A stretch of 33,536 bases of DNA from a candidate division Zixibacteria bacterium SM1_73. Lineage in GTDB: Bacteria; Zixibacteria; MSB-5A5; SM1-73. Below, one piece after another: positions 1 to 8,338 of the stretch. Every line of letters begins with the position of its first letter. The stretch's first letter is position 1. A model generated the notes under the pieces. That model had not been told where the DNA came from, ran no database searches, and saw nothing but the letters and a program-made list of their open reading frames with translations. The stretch lies in assembly GCA_001304225.1 (NCBI GenBank), contig LJVD01000065.1:1-33536 (forward strand), written 5' to 3'. Position numbers and translations under genes: made by a program.

Positions 1-455
1 ATTCCGTTTATACTCCAATCCGCAAGTCCAACCGATCCAAAAGCGATACCATCTATGCTTCCACACGCCATCCCGATGCCTCCGATGGCTATTCCACGCA
101 CTGTATCAGACGCCAGCCCAATTGTCCCAAAAGCAACGCCGTTTATTTTCTCACCCACCACCGCAACCCCGCCCAAGGCAAGACCGTTTAGCTCTTTAGC
201 TGCCGGCGCTACCAGTCCGAAGGTAAAACCATTCATTACGGCATAGGGATTATCTTTTGGCTTCCAGAATGTTAAATTGAGTCCGTTTATTCTTTCAACT
301 CCACTGTCAACAAGATTAAGGCGCATGCCGTTTATTCTCTTTGAATTACCTATGCTTATGCCATAACCCCGGTACGTGATGTCCAGAGATGAAGCAAAAG
401 AATCACCAACACCGATGATTGAGAAAATCAACAAATAGACAAAATACTTTCTCAT
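1..455 (-). CDS. Partial secreted protein made of ~15-aa Gly-rich repeats (surface repeat / LA_2272-like); C-terminus beyond the window edge
   Basis: Open minus-strand frame from ATG at 455 to the window edge. I translate it as MRKYFVYLLIFSIIGVGDSFASS... (signal peptide-like), then tandem units MNGFTFGLVAPAAKE / LNGLALGGVAVVGEK / INGVAFGTIGLASDT / VRGIAIGGIGMACGS / IDGIAFGSVGLADWS / ING. Absent from the ORF track because there is no stop in the window. Confidence 0.75.
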   Translation of the reverse strand, partial: MRKYFVYLLIFSIIGVGDSFASSLDITYRGYGISIGNSKRINGMRLNLVDSGVERINGLNLTFWKPKDNPYAVMNGFTFGLVAPAAKELNGLALGGVAVVGEKINGVAFGTIGLASDTVRGIAIGGIGMACGSIDGIAFGSVGLADWSING

Positions 456-516
456 TATATTCTCTTAATTGGCATCACAAGCGTTTGCCTGTAAAAGCTT
501 CTTCGTGACATGCCCT

Positions 517-1257
517 CTAATTCTTCTTAACAGCTTCTATTATCAGTAGTGAATGCCCATTTTGAAAATTGGCAAAATCATAATCGCCAAATTCCCGCTG
601 CACCCCGAAGCCAGTCTTTCCTAAGAGACGATGGAGCTTCTCGCGATCAATTACCCCTACCAGCGATCTTTCTTCAACTCGTTCTATCAACTTGCCAGAC
701 TGATATACCTCAAAAACAAGTATCGTTTCTCTGGTTTCATCCGGAAGAAGCTTGCCTCCCACAAAACGACGATATTCCATATTTCCTTTTTTCACAACAC
801 CTGCCGGAGATAAAGGAGTGTCCTTCATGAATCCCAGGAAGACATCGAAAACCAACTTGCCTTTTGGGTTCAGATGTCTGGCAATGTTGAGCAACGATGA
901 CGAACGTTCCTGGTCATTCAGAAAATGATCAAAGCTACCGGAAAGGAAAGCTGCCGGAAAGGTCCGACCCAAATCAAAGGACATGGCATTACCTTCTACC
1001 AAACAGAGGTGTTCCAGGAGATCGGGTCGTGCAGATAGCTTTCTGAGCAATTGCCTTCTCATGGCCGGCGAGGTTTCAACACAGAAAACATTGACACCTT
1101 TTTCAGCAATCGGGAAAGCGATGCGTCCGGTCCCCGCACCAATATCAAGGATCTCTTTTGCCTCGGAGCCATAATGAAGAAAGAACTCGATATTTTCTTT
1201 GGTGTCAAACAAATCATATAGATGCGCACTCTTCTCGTAGCCGGTATGATAAGTCAT
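517..1257 (-). CDS. Class I SAM-dependent methyltransferase
   Basis: 246 aa; motif I ILDIGAGTGRIAFPIAEKG, then VFCVETSPAM and FDHFLND typical of Methyltransf_25-type folds. Confidence 0.85.
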   Translation of the reverse strand: MTYHTGYEKSAHLYDLFDTKENIEFFLHYGSEAKEILDIGAGTGRIAFPIAEKGVNVFCVETSPAMRRQLLRKLSARPDLLEHLCLVEGNAMSFDLGRTFPAAFLSGSFDHFLNDQERSSSLLNIARHLNPKGKLVFDVFLGFMKDTPLSPAGVVKKGNMEYRRFVGGKLLPDETRETILVFEVYQSGKLIERVEERSLVGVIDREKLHRLLGKTGFGVQREFGDYDFANFQNGHSLLIIEAVKKN

Positions 1258-1376
1258 ATGTTATTCTCCTTATCACTAAACGAAAAATGGCAGTTAAAGT
1301 TCCGTCTTTTTAAAGTGTCCTCGAGGAATAGATTTTGACGAAGCGAGGTTAAGAACGGAGTCTGTCTATTCGTTCC

Positions 1377-2090
1377 TCAGTGGTGAACTTTCCTTTCAAT
1401 GTATCTCATAGTCCAGGGACAAACTGAGATACAAATTCCACAAATGGTATCATCAATCCCAATCTTGGTGAGCGCATATTCCTTCGCTGCGCTTGCGCAC
1501 GCAAAGGCATCAAAGAACGAGTTCCGGTAAACATTAACATTCCAGTTCTTTCCTGAAGGTGCTTTTCCTGGGCATGAGTTCACGCAAATCACACAATCAC
1601 CACAACGTGAATAATCTACCGGAATCGCCGTTTCCAATTCAGCATCAGTCAGAACCGTGGTGAGTCGAATGGCAGAACCATATTCATCAGTCACAAGAAG
1701 CGCACACTTTCCTATCCATCCGAGTCCTGCTCGTGTGGCTACAGTTTTGTGCGGGAGAACCGTGCTTTGCGTATGGGGATCGATTCCCACTCCTGTGGGC
1801 GCTTTTGGAATTGCCTGATGTCCATGATCTCTCAATATACTACAAGTTAACTGTCCCAAATGTGAGAGCAGAGCATTAGCCTTGGTGTATTCAGAGTAGT
1901 ATTCCTGGGTCGGCCCGGCACATATATTCTCAATGATAGAAGCATTCAATGCCACAACAATCGACACGGCAAATCTCATGGAATGACGGGCATCCGCTGG
2001 AGTTTCGGACAAATCAGCGAAACCAACAAGTGATGCTCCCTCATCAAGTAATGCTTCTTTTATTCGTGACTCTACACCATTCGTCTTCAT
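1377..2090 (-). CDS. QueG-like / 4Fe-4S double-cluster protein (epoxyqueuosine reductase family-like)
   Basis: Two ferredoxin-like motifs CGDCVICVNSCPGKAPSG and CGICISVCPW, plus GLGWIGKCALLVTDEYGSAIRLTTVLTD as in QueG-family proteins. Confidence 0.75.
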   Translation of the reverse strand: MKTNGVESRIKEALLDEGASLVGFADLSETPADARHSMRFAVSIVVALNASIIENICAGPTQEYYSEYTKANALLSHLGQLTCSILRDHGHQAIPKAPTGVGIDPHTQSTVLPHKTVATRAGLGWIGKCALLVTDEYGSAIRLTTVLTDAELETAIPVDYSRCGDCVICVNSCPGKAPSGKNWNVNVYRNSFFDAFACASAAKEYALTKIGIDDTICGICISVCPWTMRYIERKVHH

Positions 2091-2216
2091 CTATCAAATT
2101 TCTGATCTTTGAGTCGTCGCCTATGAGCTGCTCGAATTTGGGAAGCGGCGAAGGCACACGCTGCAGTTCTTATCGTACGCTCGGGATACATTTAGTCAAC
2201 AGCTAAGTTGGAGTTG

Positions 2217-2672
2217 TCAAAAGTTCGGGCGTCTGACTGTCTTCTCGTCCAGCAGGTCAAGGAGGCCTTCTGGATATAAGGGAGACTTTCCAGCCCGAAA
2301 CTCGGCTATAGGTTTCCACACGGCAACGAATTCCTCACCATCATCTCGACATCTTAACGATTCCACCTGGTATAGATGCGAATCAACAAAGTTCGCCTCA
2401 TAGACCAATACGATCTCGTGTCCTGGTTTGCCATCATAAACGAAAAGGTTTTCGATCATACCAATGTAAGTTAAATCCTCGATTTCCGCCCCTATCTCTT
2501 CTCGAATTTCGCGAACGATAGATTCGCGGCTGTGTTCGCCAAACTCAATGGCACCTCCCAGCGGACGATAGAATATCTCCTTTTTGGCAGGATCATAGCA
2601 CTCCATCAAGAAAAGCCTGTCCTTATCTCTGAAAACACATATTGCTATTGGTCTGATTTGTCTTGGTTTCAC
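2217..2672 (-). CDS. Nudix hydrolase
   Basis: Nudix box GAIEFGEHSRESIVREIREEIGA fits Gx5Ex7REUxEExGU. Confidence 0.9.
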   Translation of the reverse strand: MKPRQIRPIAICVFRDKDRLFLMECYDPAKKEIFYRPLGGAIEFGEHSRESIVREIREEIGAEIEDLTYIGMIENLFVYDGKPGHEIVLVYEANFVDSHLYQVESLRCRDDGEEFVAVWKPIAEFRAGKSPLYPEGLLDLLDEKTVRRPNF

Positions 2673-2820
2673 TGCTATGTCCCGATTTTAGACAATATCT
2701 TGCATGTATCTGAAATTGCCGAAAGCGATTTGGGTTGTCCCGATTAGCCGGGAAGATCAGATTCGCTCTATTAGACGGAATGTGAACGAAAAGGTTCAAT
2801 TTTTTGTGTCCGATGACTCA

Positions 2821-3411
2821 TTATTTCCTTCTTACTTTTGGGAAAAACATTCCCACTTTTTTCTTATACTCCTTGTATTCATTGCCGAACGACTTTTCCA
2901 AAATATATTTCTCTTCAATGGGAGCCCAGAGTAATATGAAGATGATCAAAATCGGTAATATGCAAAAGCTATAAAGTCCACCCCAGATTAAAAACCAGCC
3001 TATGATAAAAACTATACCCCCAACGTACTGAGGCTGCCTTACAATGCGATATGGACCACTTGTAACGAAACAGGCTGGTCCGTGAAGGGTGAGAACCCAT
3101 TTAGATGTGAGAAGGTCTGGTCGAGTCTTCATTTTTTTGAAATATATCAGAGGATGCATTCTAAAGCCCATTCCAAGTATAGTCAAAGGTACCCCCACAA
3201 AAAACCGCAGATGGATATTTGATAATCTTGGCTGGTGAACAAAAGGAAGGCCAAAAATCATACCTGCAAGAAATACTATGCCTGTAAGTATGATCGACGT
3301 TCTCACGAACTTGTTGCCAAATCTCCCAGATTTTGCACTTATCCATGAGGAAAGAATAAAAAGAACAGGAAACAATATTCCACCCAACATTATCCATACA
3401 GGCATAGTCAC
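2821..3411 (-). CDS. Isoprenylcysteine carboxyl methyltransferase / PEMT-like integral membrane methyltransferase
   Basis: Multiple TM segments; GPYRIVRQPQYVGGIVFIIGW and the C-terminal LWAPIEEKYILEKSFGNEYKEYKKKV motif typical of the ICMT/PEMT family. Confidence 0.8.
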   Translation of the reverse strand: MTMPVWIMLGGILFPVLFILSSWISAKSGRFGNKFVRTSIILTGIVFLAGMIFGLPFVHQPRLSNIHLRFFVGVPLTILGMGFRMHPLIYFKKMKTRPDLLTSKWVLTLHGPACFVTSGPYRIVRQPQYVGGIVFIIGWFLIWGGLYSFCILPILIIFILLWAPIEEKYILEKSFGNEYKEYKKKVGMFFPKVRRK

Positions 3412-3461
3412 ATCCTAAACACTATGATTCAGAGTTCATTTATGTTAGAGGAGCAAGAATT

Positions 3462-4313
3462 TTATGAAGCCGTAGAAGGATCCCAGCTTGTGCGTAAGTT
3501 TTCATTAAAAGAATCCAGAACGCTTTTGTCTTCCGGAGAGATTGTAAAATCGAAAACGTCTGCGTTCTCAAAAATCCTTTCCTTTTTGGATGACTTTGGT
3601 ATGACTATGACACCATGTTGTAACACCCAGCGGATGAGCATTTGAGCGGGACTTTTGGAATATCTTGATGCGATGGCCACAAGTTTGGGATCACTCAGCT
3701 TTTGCCCCTTGGTGAGAGGACTATATGCCTCTAATTGGATGTTATGAGAACGACAGAATTCTAAAAGGTCCTTTTGATAAAGATACGGACTAAATTCAAC
3801 CTGATTAACTGCAGGAACAGTCGATGAACTCCTCAAAAGCTCCTCCAGATGCCAAATCATGTAATTGCTTACACCAATAGCCCGGCATTTCCCCTCTTTC
3901 TGCAGTGTCTCCATAGCTCTCCATGTTTCATTTCGGAGACCTTCTACAGGCCAATGAATCAAATAGAGGTCGATATAGGAAAGGCCAAGACTTTTGAGGC
4001 TTTTTTCACAAGCAGCAATAGCGGCTTCGTAGCCGTGGTCGGAATTCCATAATTTTGTAGTAATGAAGACCTCCTCCCGTGGAATGCCACTTTTTCTGAC
4101 AACTTCTCCAACATCTTTCTCGTTCCCATAGATTTTGGCGGTGTCGATAAGTCTATAACCAGCTTCTAAGGCATAAAGGACAGCCGCTTGTGTTTCTTTG
4201 CCACTCCGAGTTTGATATGTGCCTAATCCGAAGATGGGCATTTCAACGCTATTGTTCAATTTTATCTTGGTGTCAATACTTATTTCCTCTATCATCGCAA
4301 TCCTATCTTCCAT
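3462..4313 (-). CDS. Aldo/keto reductase
   Basis: GLGTYQ, DTAKIYGNEKDVG, TKLWNSDHGYE, YIDLYLIHWP, GVSNY, IPKSSKKERI: canonical AKR motifs. Confidence 0.95.
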   Translation of the reverse strand: MEDRIAMIEEISIDTKIKLNNSVEMPIFGLGTYQTRSGKETQAAVLYALEAGYRLIDTAKIYGNEKDVGEVVRKSGIPREEVFITTKLWNSDHGYEAAIAACEKSLKSLGLSYIDLYLIHWPVEGLRNETWRAMETLQKEGKCRAIGVSNYMIWHLEELLRSSSTVPAVNQVEFSPYLYQKDLLEFCRSHNIQLEAYSPLTKGQKLSDPKLVAIASRYSKSPAQMLIRWVLQHGVIVIPKSSKKERIFENADVFDFTISPEDKSVLDSFNENLRTSWDPSTAS

Positions 4314-4397
4314 GTCAATCTATTGGTTTTGGCTGTGCTCCAAAAGAGTTGCCAATGTATGAGCTTATGTTCTGTGACAACAGAAATTTAGTTTTTT

Positions 4398-4448
4398 CAC
4401 CTCACCCCCTATCTCCCCCTCTCCATGAAATGGAGAGGGGGACGGAGG
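4398..4448. repeat. Interspersed palindromic repeat, family A copy 1
   Basis: cacctcaccccctatctccccctctccatgaaatggagagggggacggaggtg: CCCCCTCTCCAT/ATGGAGAGGGGG stem. Same sequence type recurs inverted at ~31150-31193. Confidence 0.75.
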
Positions 4449-4543
4449 TGCGGTTCTTAAAATGTCAACTTCCTTAAGTCCTTAAGGTCTTTTCTCTCTC
4501 AAGAAGGCCTACAACTAAAATGGAGAAGCACGTTATTTTTTAT

Positions 4544-4894
4544 TCATCCTTCTTTTATCTTACGGTAAATCGCTATCCAGAGGCTTCCAAAGGATTCTTT
4601 CTCCTCCCTGGTTGCTCGGCGATAGTCTCCCATTCCGCCCTTTCTGTATTTTTGAAATGGCTCCAAACAAGACTCGGATTTATGCGAATGAAGATAAAGC
4701 CTGTTCGCAAGGTATGTCGCCACGGTATATCTCTTCCTCTGGCCAAACAGACCATATCTTTCAACCAGTCTCTGCCACTGATCCGGAAATAACTGCTTGA
4801 ACGTCTCTATAAAATCAAGGATGGTGAAAGAACTCTTAGGCAATCCTGCAATAGTCTCCATAATTTTTCTCTCTTCAAGAAATGGCCTCTTCAT
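4544..4894 (-). CDS. Hypothetical small protein
   Basis: 116 aa ORF overlapping the upstream DUF3795-like gene by 4 nt (ATGA), consistent with translational coupling. Confidence 0.55.
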   Translation of the reverse strand: MKRPFLEERKIMETIAGLPKSSFTILDFIETFKQLFPDQWQRLVERYGLFGQRKRYTVATYLANRLYLHSHKSESCLEPFQKYRKGGMGDYRRATREEKESFGSLWIAIYRKIKEG

Positions 4895-5241
4895 TTCTTT
4901 TTCATCTCTTTGAGTCGATTTAAAGCTTCTTCATATCCCTTGCTTGTTTTGGCCCACTGGCTAAGTTTGTCGCAAGGAAAATCTTCACATTCATAGCAGA
5001 ATTCCAATCCCTTCTTGTCAACACAGCATTGAAGTATCCAACAGTCGGGAGACCAATGTTTTGTTCGATCACCTCTACAGTTCAAGCAACGAATATCCTC
5101 TATCTTTACCTCTTCATTTCTTTCCTTTTTGAACCAATCTACAATTTTTTGTGCTCTTTGGGGATCATTTGTTGCTTGAAAAATGCCGCATCCGTTGCAG
5201 TCCAAGCCACAAACTGCGATCATCTGGTTTTCTTGCTTCAT
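4891..5241 (-). CDS. DUF3795-like Cys-rich protein
   Basis: MIAVCGLDCNGCGIFQATNDP ... CLNCRGDRTKHWSPDCWILQCCVDKKGLEFCYECEDFPCDKL pattern of the DUF3795 family. Confidence 0.8.
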   Translation of the reverse strand: MKQENQMIAVCGLDCNGCGIFQATNDPQRAQKIVDWFKKERNEEVKIEDIRCLNCRGDRTKHWSPDCWILQCCVDKKGLEFCYECEDFPCDKLSQWAKTSKGYEEALNRLKEMKKK

Positions 5242-5286
5242 ATTTCCCTCCTCCTGCTTATTAATACCGTAATTTCATGTTAATAG

Positions 5287-5658
5287 TTATAATATCTCCG
5301 TCAGGAGCTTTACTCTCCCGCCTTTGGGGCGAGCCGGACGGTTCACACCTTTGGCGGAATCCTGGTGACCGATGCTTAAAAAGGTGTCCAGTCCGCAGGT
5401 GTGCACCGCACGGTGCACTCCGCAGGATCTTAGGAACTGAGGTCCTGACACATTTATGAGAAGATAAACGTTCAAACGGGCAAATATTATGGTTAAAGCC
5501 ACTGGAACCCAGAGAGATGGACTCCTGGGTAAGGATAACTCTTTCTGTTTGGGGCGAAGTGCGAGACGCAGGTGGACTTTACAATATTTATCATTGGACA
5601 GAGCTTTTCTCTTACATCTTTTCCCTTTTAATGTTATGGCCCGACATTGGTTTTTCAC
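5287..5658 (-). CDS. Small Cys/His (DUF5763-like) protein with a repeat-derived C-terminus
   Basis: N-terminus MKNQCRAITLKGKRCKRKALSNDKYCKVHL is a recognisable CxAxTxKGxRCxxxA...YCxxH motif. The rest overlaps palindromic repeat-like DNA (5300-5460) and may not be an ancestral coding sequence. Confidence 0.45.
   Translation of the reverse strand: MKNQCRAITLKGKRCKRKALSNDKYCKVHLRLALRPKQKELSLPRSPSLWVPVALTIIFARLNVYLLINVSGPQFLRSCGVHRAVHTCGLDTFLSIGHQDSAKGVNRPARPKGGRVKLLTEIL
5390..5430. repeat. Palindrome flanked by short direct repeats
   Basis: TCCGCAGGT-GTGCACCGCACGGTGCAC-TCCGCAGGA: 8-bp perfect stem GTGCACCG/CGGTGCAC (5401-5418) between two TCCGCAGG copies. Confidence 0.6.
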
Positions 5659-5787
5659 TTAAACCCCTCGTAATGCTTTCATTCTTAGCTGTTACCTTAA
5701 TCTGTTGCGCTCATAATATAGTAAATAAAGACCCTTTTACAAGATCTTTTAACCTGCAATTAATGAAAAAAAATGTAAAAATTTCTC

Positions 5788-5815
5788 TTGACTATGTTTC
5801 CGGTTTGTTTATATT
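5788..5815 (+). promoter_or_regulatory. Putative sigma70-like promoter of the dockerin protein gene
   Basis: TTGACT - 16 nt - TATATT, ~140 nt upstream of the ATG at 5954, which has a strong SD (aaggagga). Confidence 0.4.
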
Positions 5816-5953
5816 AGGTTTAGAGTTTATGTTAGAGAGGATCGGATTTGTTCTCTCGGCTAATGAGTTTGTCTGAGCAGATGTTTTTCGTGGAAAGCAA
5901 ACATTTTGTTGAGCATGCTTCTCTTGGTGACGCTATAAATTAAGGAGGAAAAG

Positions 5954-7171
5954 ATGAAAAAGTCATTTTTGGTTTTATTGTTGGGAATCATGATCCTTTT
6001 GGTTTCGCTTTTCAACTCCACTTTTGCAGACCAGGATCCTAATGATCCCGCCGGACCAGATTCGGTCTTCTTTAGTTCCAGGGGCTTTTTGGTCCCAGAG
6101 CCTCCTGAAGTGGGGAAGGTTGCCATACCGGTATATTTTAGAAACGATGCTTATGTTATTGCATTACAAATTCCCCTGACCTGGACAGGTCCTGCCACCA
6201 TCGATTCCACCAGCTTTTTCGGAAGCAGGATCAGCTATGTGGGGGACAAAAATGTAAGCATAGACAACCCCAACAAAAAGTTCCTGGTTACTGCGGATGT
6301 GGGACTACAGCCGCCTATACCTGAGGGTAGAGGAATGTTGGTAAAATTATATTTTTCCACCACCGATATCGGCACCCTGATCATTGATACTACTGCCAAT
6401 TCCCCTCTTCCAGAAGAACATCTATTGTTTAGCACAGAAGATTCGGTAACCTATGTGCCACGGTTCCGTAGAGGAGAGTTCCCCTTGGTAAGCGAGGAAG
6501 ATCCCAATGATCCTGGAGGCCCAGATTCGGTTTCATTCTACCCCGACCGCGCCTATTATCCTTTGCCCAGTGGTCCGGGAATATTCTACGCTCATATTCA
6601 GGTTGTAAACGATGATGAGGTGGGGGCCATGATCCTACCTTTTCACTGGTCCGGACCAGTATCATTTGATTCCGTTACTTTTAGGGAAAGCGTATTTGAG
6701 GAGCTTGAATACAGAATAGTCAACCCAGACACTGCGTCAAACAAAGTGATGATCGGAGGGATTCCAGTATCAGAACCTCCAATTCCTCCTGCTCGAGGTC
6801 TTTTTACCACCTTGTGTTTTACCGTGTACGGTAAGACTGATTTGGTGACAGTGGACACTAGTTTCTTTCCCCCTGTAAATCACTATACATTTGTCAGCAA
6901 TGAGCCGTTAGGCTATGCTCCTCAGTTCGTCTTAGGGGATTTTCCTGTGATTGAGTATTGGCCTGGAGATGTAACCTTTGATGGCATACGCAACAGCGCA
7001 GACGTGGTTTTCCTTTTCGATTACCTGTTTAAAGGCGGTTTACCTCCCCCACACCCCATATCGGCTGATATGAACGGACCAGATAGGATAATTGACATTG
7101 AGGACATTGTGTACTTAATAGATTATCTCTATAAGGCTGGTCCCGATCCTTTGCCAGGGGATCCCTGGTAA
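5954..7171 (+). CDS. Secreted protein with two tandem cohesin-like beta domains and a C-terminal type I dockerin-like domain
   Basis: Signal peptide MKKSFLVLLLGIMILLVSLFNSTFA; two ~150-aa units starting DPNDPAGPDSV / DPNDPGGPDSV and ending YVPRFRRGEFPLV / YAPQFVLGDFPVI; C-terminal GDVTFDGIRNSADVVFLFDYLF + ADMNGPDRIIDIEDIVYLIDYLY duplicated dockerin motif. Confidence 0.85.
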   Translation: MKKSFLVLLLGIMILLVSLFNSTFADQDPNDPAGPDSVFFSSRGFLVPEPPEVGKVAIPVYFRNDAYVIALQIPLTWTGPATIDSTSFFGSRISYVGDKNVSIDNPNKKFLVTADVGLQPPIPEGRGMLVKLYFSTTDIGTLIIDTTANSPLPEEHLLFSTEDSVTYVPRFRRGEFPLVSEEDPNDPGGPDSVSFYPDRAYYPLPSGPGIFYAHIQVVNDDEVGAMILPFHWSGPVSFDSVTFRESVFEELEYRIVNPDTASNKVMIGGIPVSEPPIPPARGLFTTLCFTVYGKTDLVTVDTSFFPPVNHYTFVSNEPLGYAPQFVLGDFPVIEYWPGDVTFDGIRNSADVVFLFDYLFKGGLPPPHPISADMNGPDRIIDIEDIVYLIDYLYKAGPDPLPGDPW

Positions 7172-7189
7172 AAGTTAAAAAGAAATCAG

Positions 7190-7223
7190 AAAGGCGTCCC
7201 AGCTTTAATGGGACGCCTTTTTA
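7190..7223 (+). terminator. Rho-independent terminator
   Basis: AAGGCGTCCCA-GCTTTAA-TGGGACGCCTTTTT: perfect 11-bp stem with T tract, 19 nt after the stop of the dockerin gene. Confidence 0.9.
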
Positions 7224-7642
7224 ATTTGGCAACAAAATAGCGTAACTCGCAGATCCCCCTAAAGATGAACCCGGATCCGATGTCAATCATTGGGGTTGGT
7301 ATCAGAACAAAAGCTCTCAGATCACAGAAAAATGTTGTTTCTGCTCAATTGGGAAATTCACCCAAATCCTGATTTAATGTTTTTATACTCTTCTCCCCCA
7401 AAAACCAGTTTTTTCTCACCCAGATTGAAGGACTTACTGTGTTCCTCCGCCCCAGCTGTTCGATCAGGTGATGGTGGATGAGAAACTAAGAACTGACCAA
7501 AAATGTGTTTTTTCTTCTTTTCTCCGTTTGCCTAAATCTCCTAAAAAGTTGAATCATGCCTCCTGGATCATATCCCGCCTTGATCATGTAATAGGCTCCA
7601 TTTCTCAATAGTGTTTCATTGCAAATTTTTCACCTTTTATGG

Positions 7643-7670
7643 TTGACGAAGAAAAAAAATCGCTTATTAT
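7643..7670 (+). promoter_or_regulatory. Putative sigma70-like promoter of kptA-rlmN
   Basis: TTGACG - 16 nt - TATTAT, ~55 nt upstream of the ATG at 7726. Confidence 0.45.
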
Positions 7671-7725
7671 TCGAATTAAAGGATGTTTTGGAATCTAAAA
7701 AGGATTTGTTGAGATAACAAAGACC

Positions 7726-8289
7726 ATGTATAGATACGTCGGAATATCAAAATTCATGAGCTTCGTGTTAAGACATAAGCCTGAAAATTTTGGACTGCAA
7801 CTCGATCCTTTCGGTTTTGTGAATACAAAGGATCTACTTGTCGTGCTCCAAAATCGGTATGGGGACGTTCAATTGTCTGATGTAGAAAAAGTAGTGAAAA
7901 ACTGCCCCAAAGGAAGATTTGAGATAAAGGGAGATAAAATCAGAGCAAGATATGGTCATTCCATCCAAGTCCAGCTTGACGTTGAACCCTCGGAACCTCT
8001 GGAATATCTATACCATGGGACAAGTCCGGCCATGAAAAAGACAATTTTAGCTGAAGGCTTAAAACCGATGAAAAGAAGATACGTTCATTTGAGCAAAAGC
8101 AAAGAAGAGGCATTTCAAGTGGGGAGAAGAAGATCCAGAAACCCAATAGTTTTCATCATAAAGGCAAAAGAAGCTTTTCAAAACGGAACAAAATTCTATG
8201 ATATGGGAGTCGTGGTTTTGGGTGAATTTGTGCCCAGCGAATTCATAGAACTAGCTGACGAACCTGACAAAAAAAATCCGCTGCTTTAA
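7726..8289 (+). CDS. kptA: RNA 2'-phosphotransferase, Tpt1/KptA family
   Basis: KFMSFVLRHKPENFGLQLDPFGFV N-domain; RARYGHSIQV; LYHGTSPAMKKTILAEGLKPMKRRYVHLS ADP-ribosyl-transferase-like core. Confidence 0.93.
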   Translation: MYRYVGISKFMSFVLRHKPENFGLQLDPFGFVNTKDLLVVLQNRYGDVQLSDVEKVVKNCPKGRFEIKGDKIRARYGHSIQVQLDVEPSEPLEYLYHGTSPAMKKTILAEGLKPMKRRYVHLSKSKEEAFQVGRRRSRNPIVFIIKAKEAFQNGTKFYDMGVVVLGEFVPSEFIELADEPDKKNPLL

Positions 8290-8338
8290 TTTACCATTTT
8301 TGCAGCGGTCGGCAGGCATCGGGCTGCGGACAATTTAT

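Noticed and set aside
55-246. Plus-strand 63-aa Pro-rich ORF
   Set aside because: Antisense shadow of the 15-aa repeat protein on the minus strand.
5517-5876. Plus-strand 119-aa ORF with hydrophobic stretch
   Set aside because: Overlaps the N-terminus of the Cys/His small protein and a promoter-like AT-rich region; composition looks non-coding.
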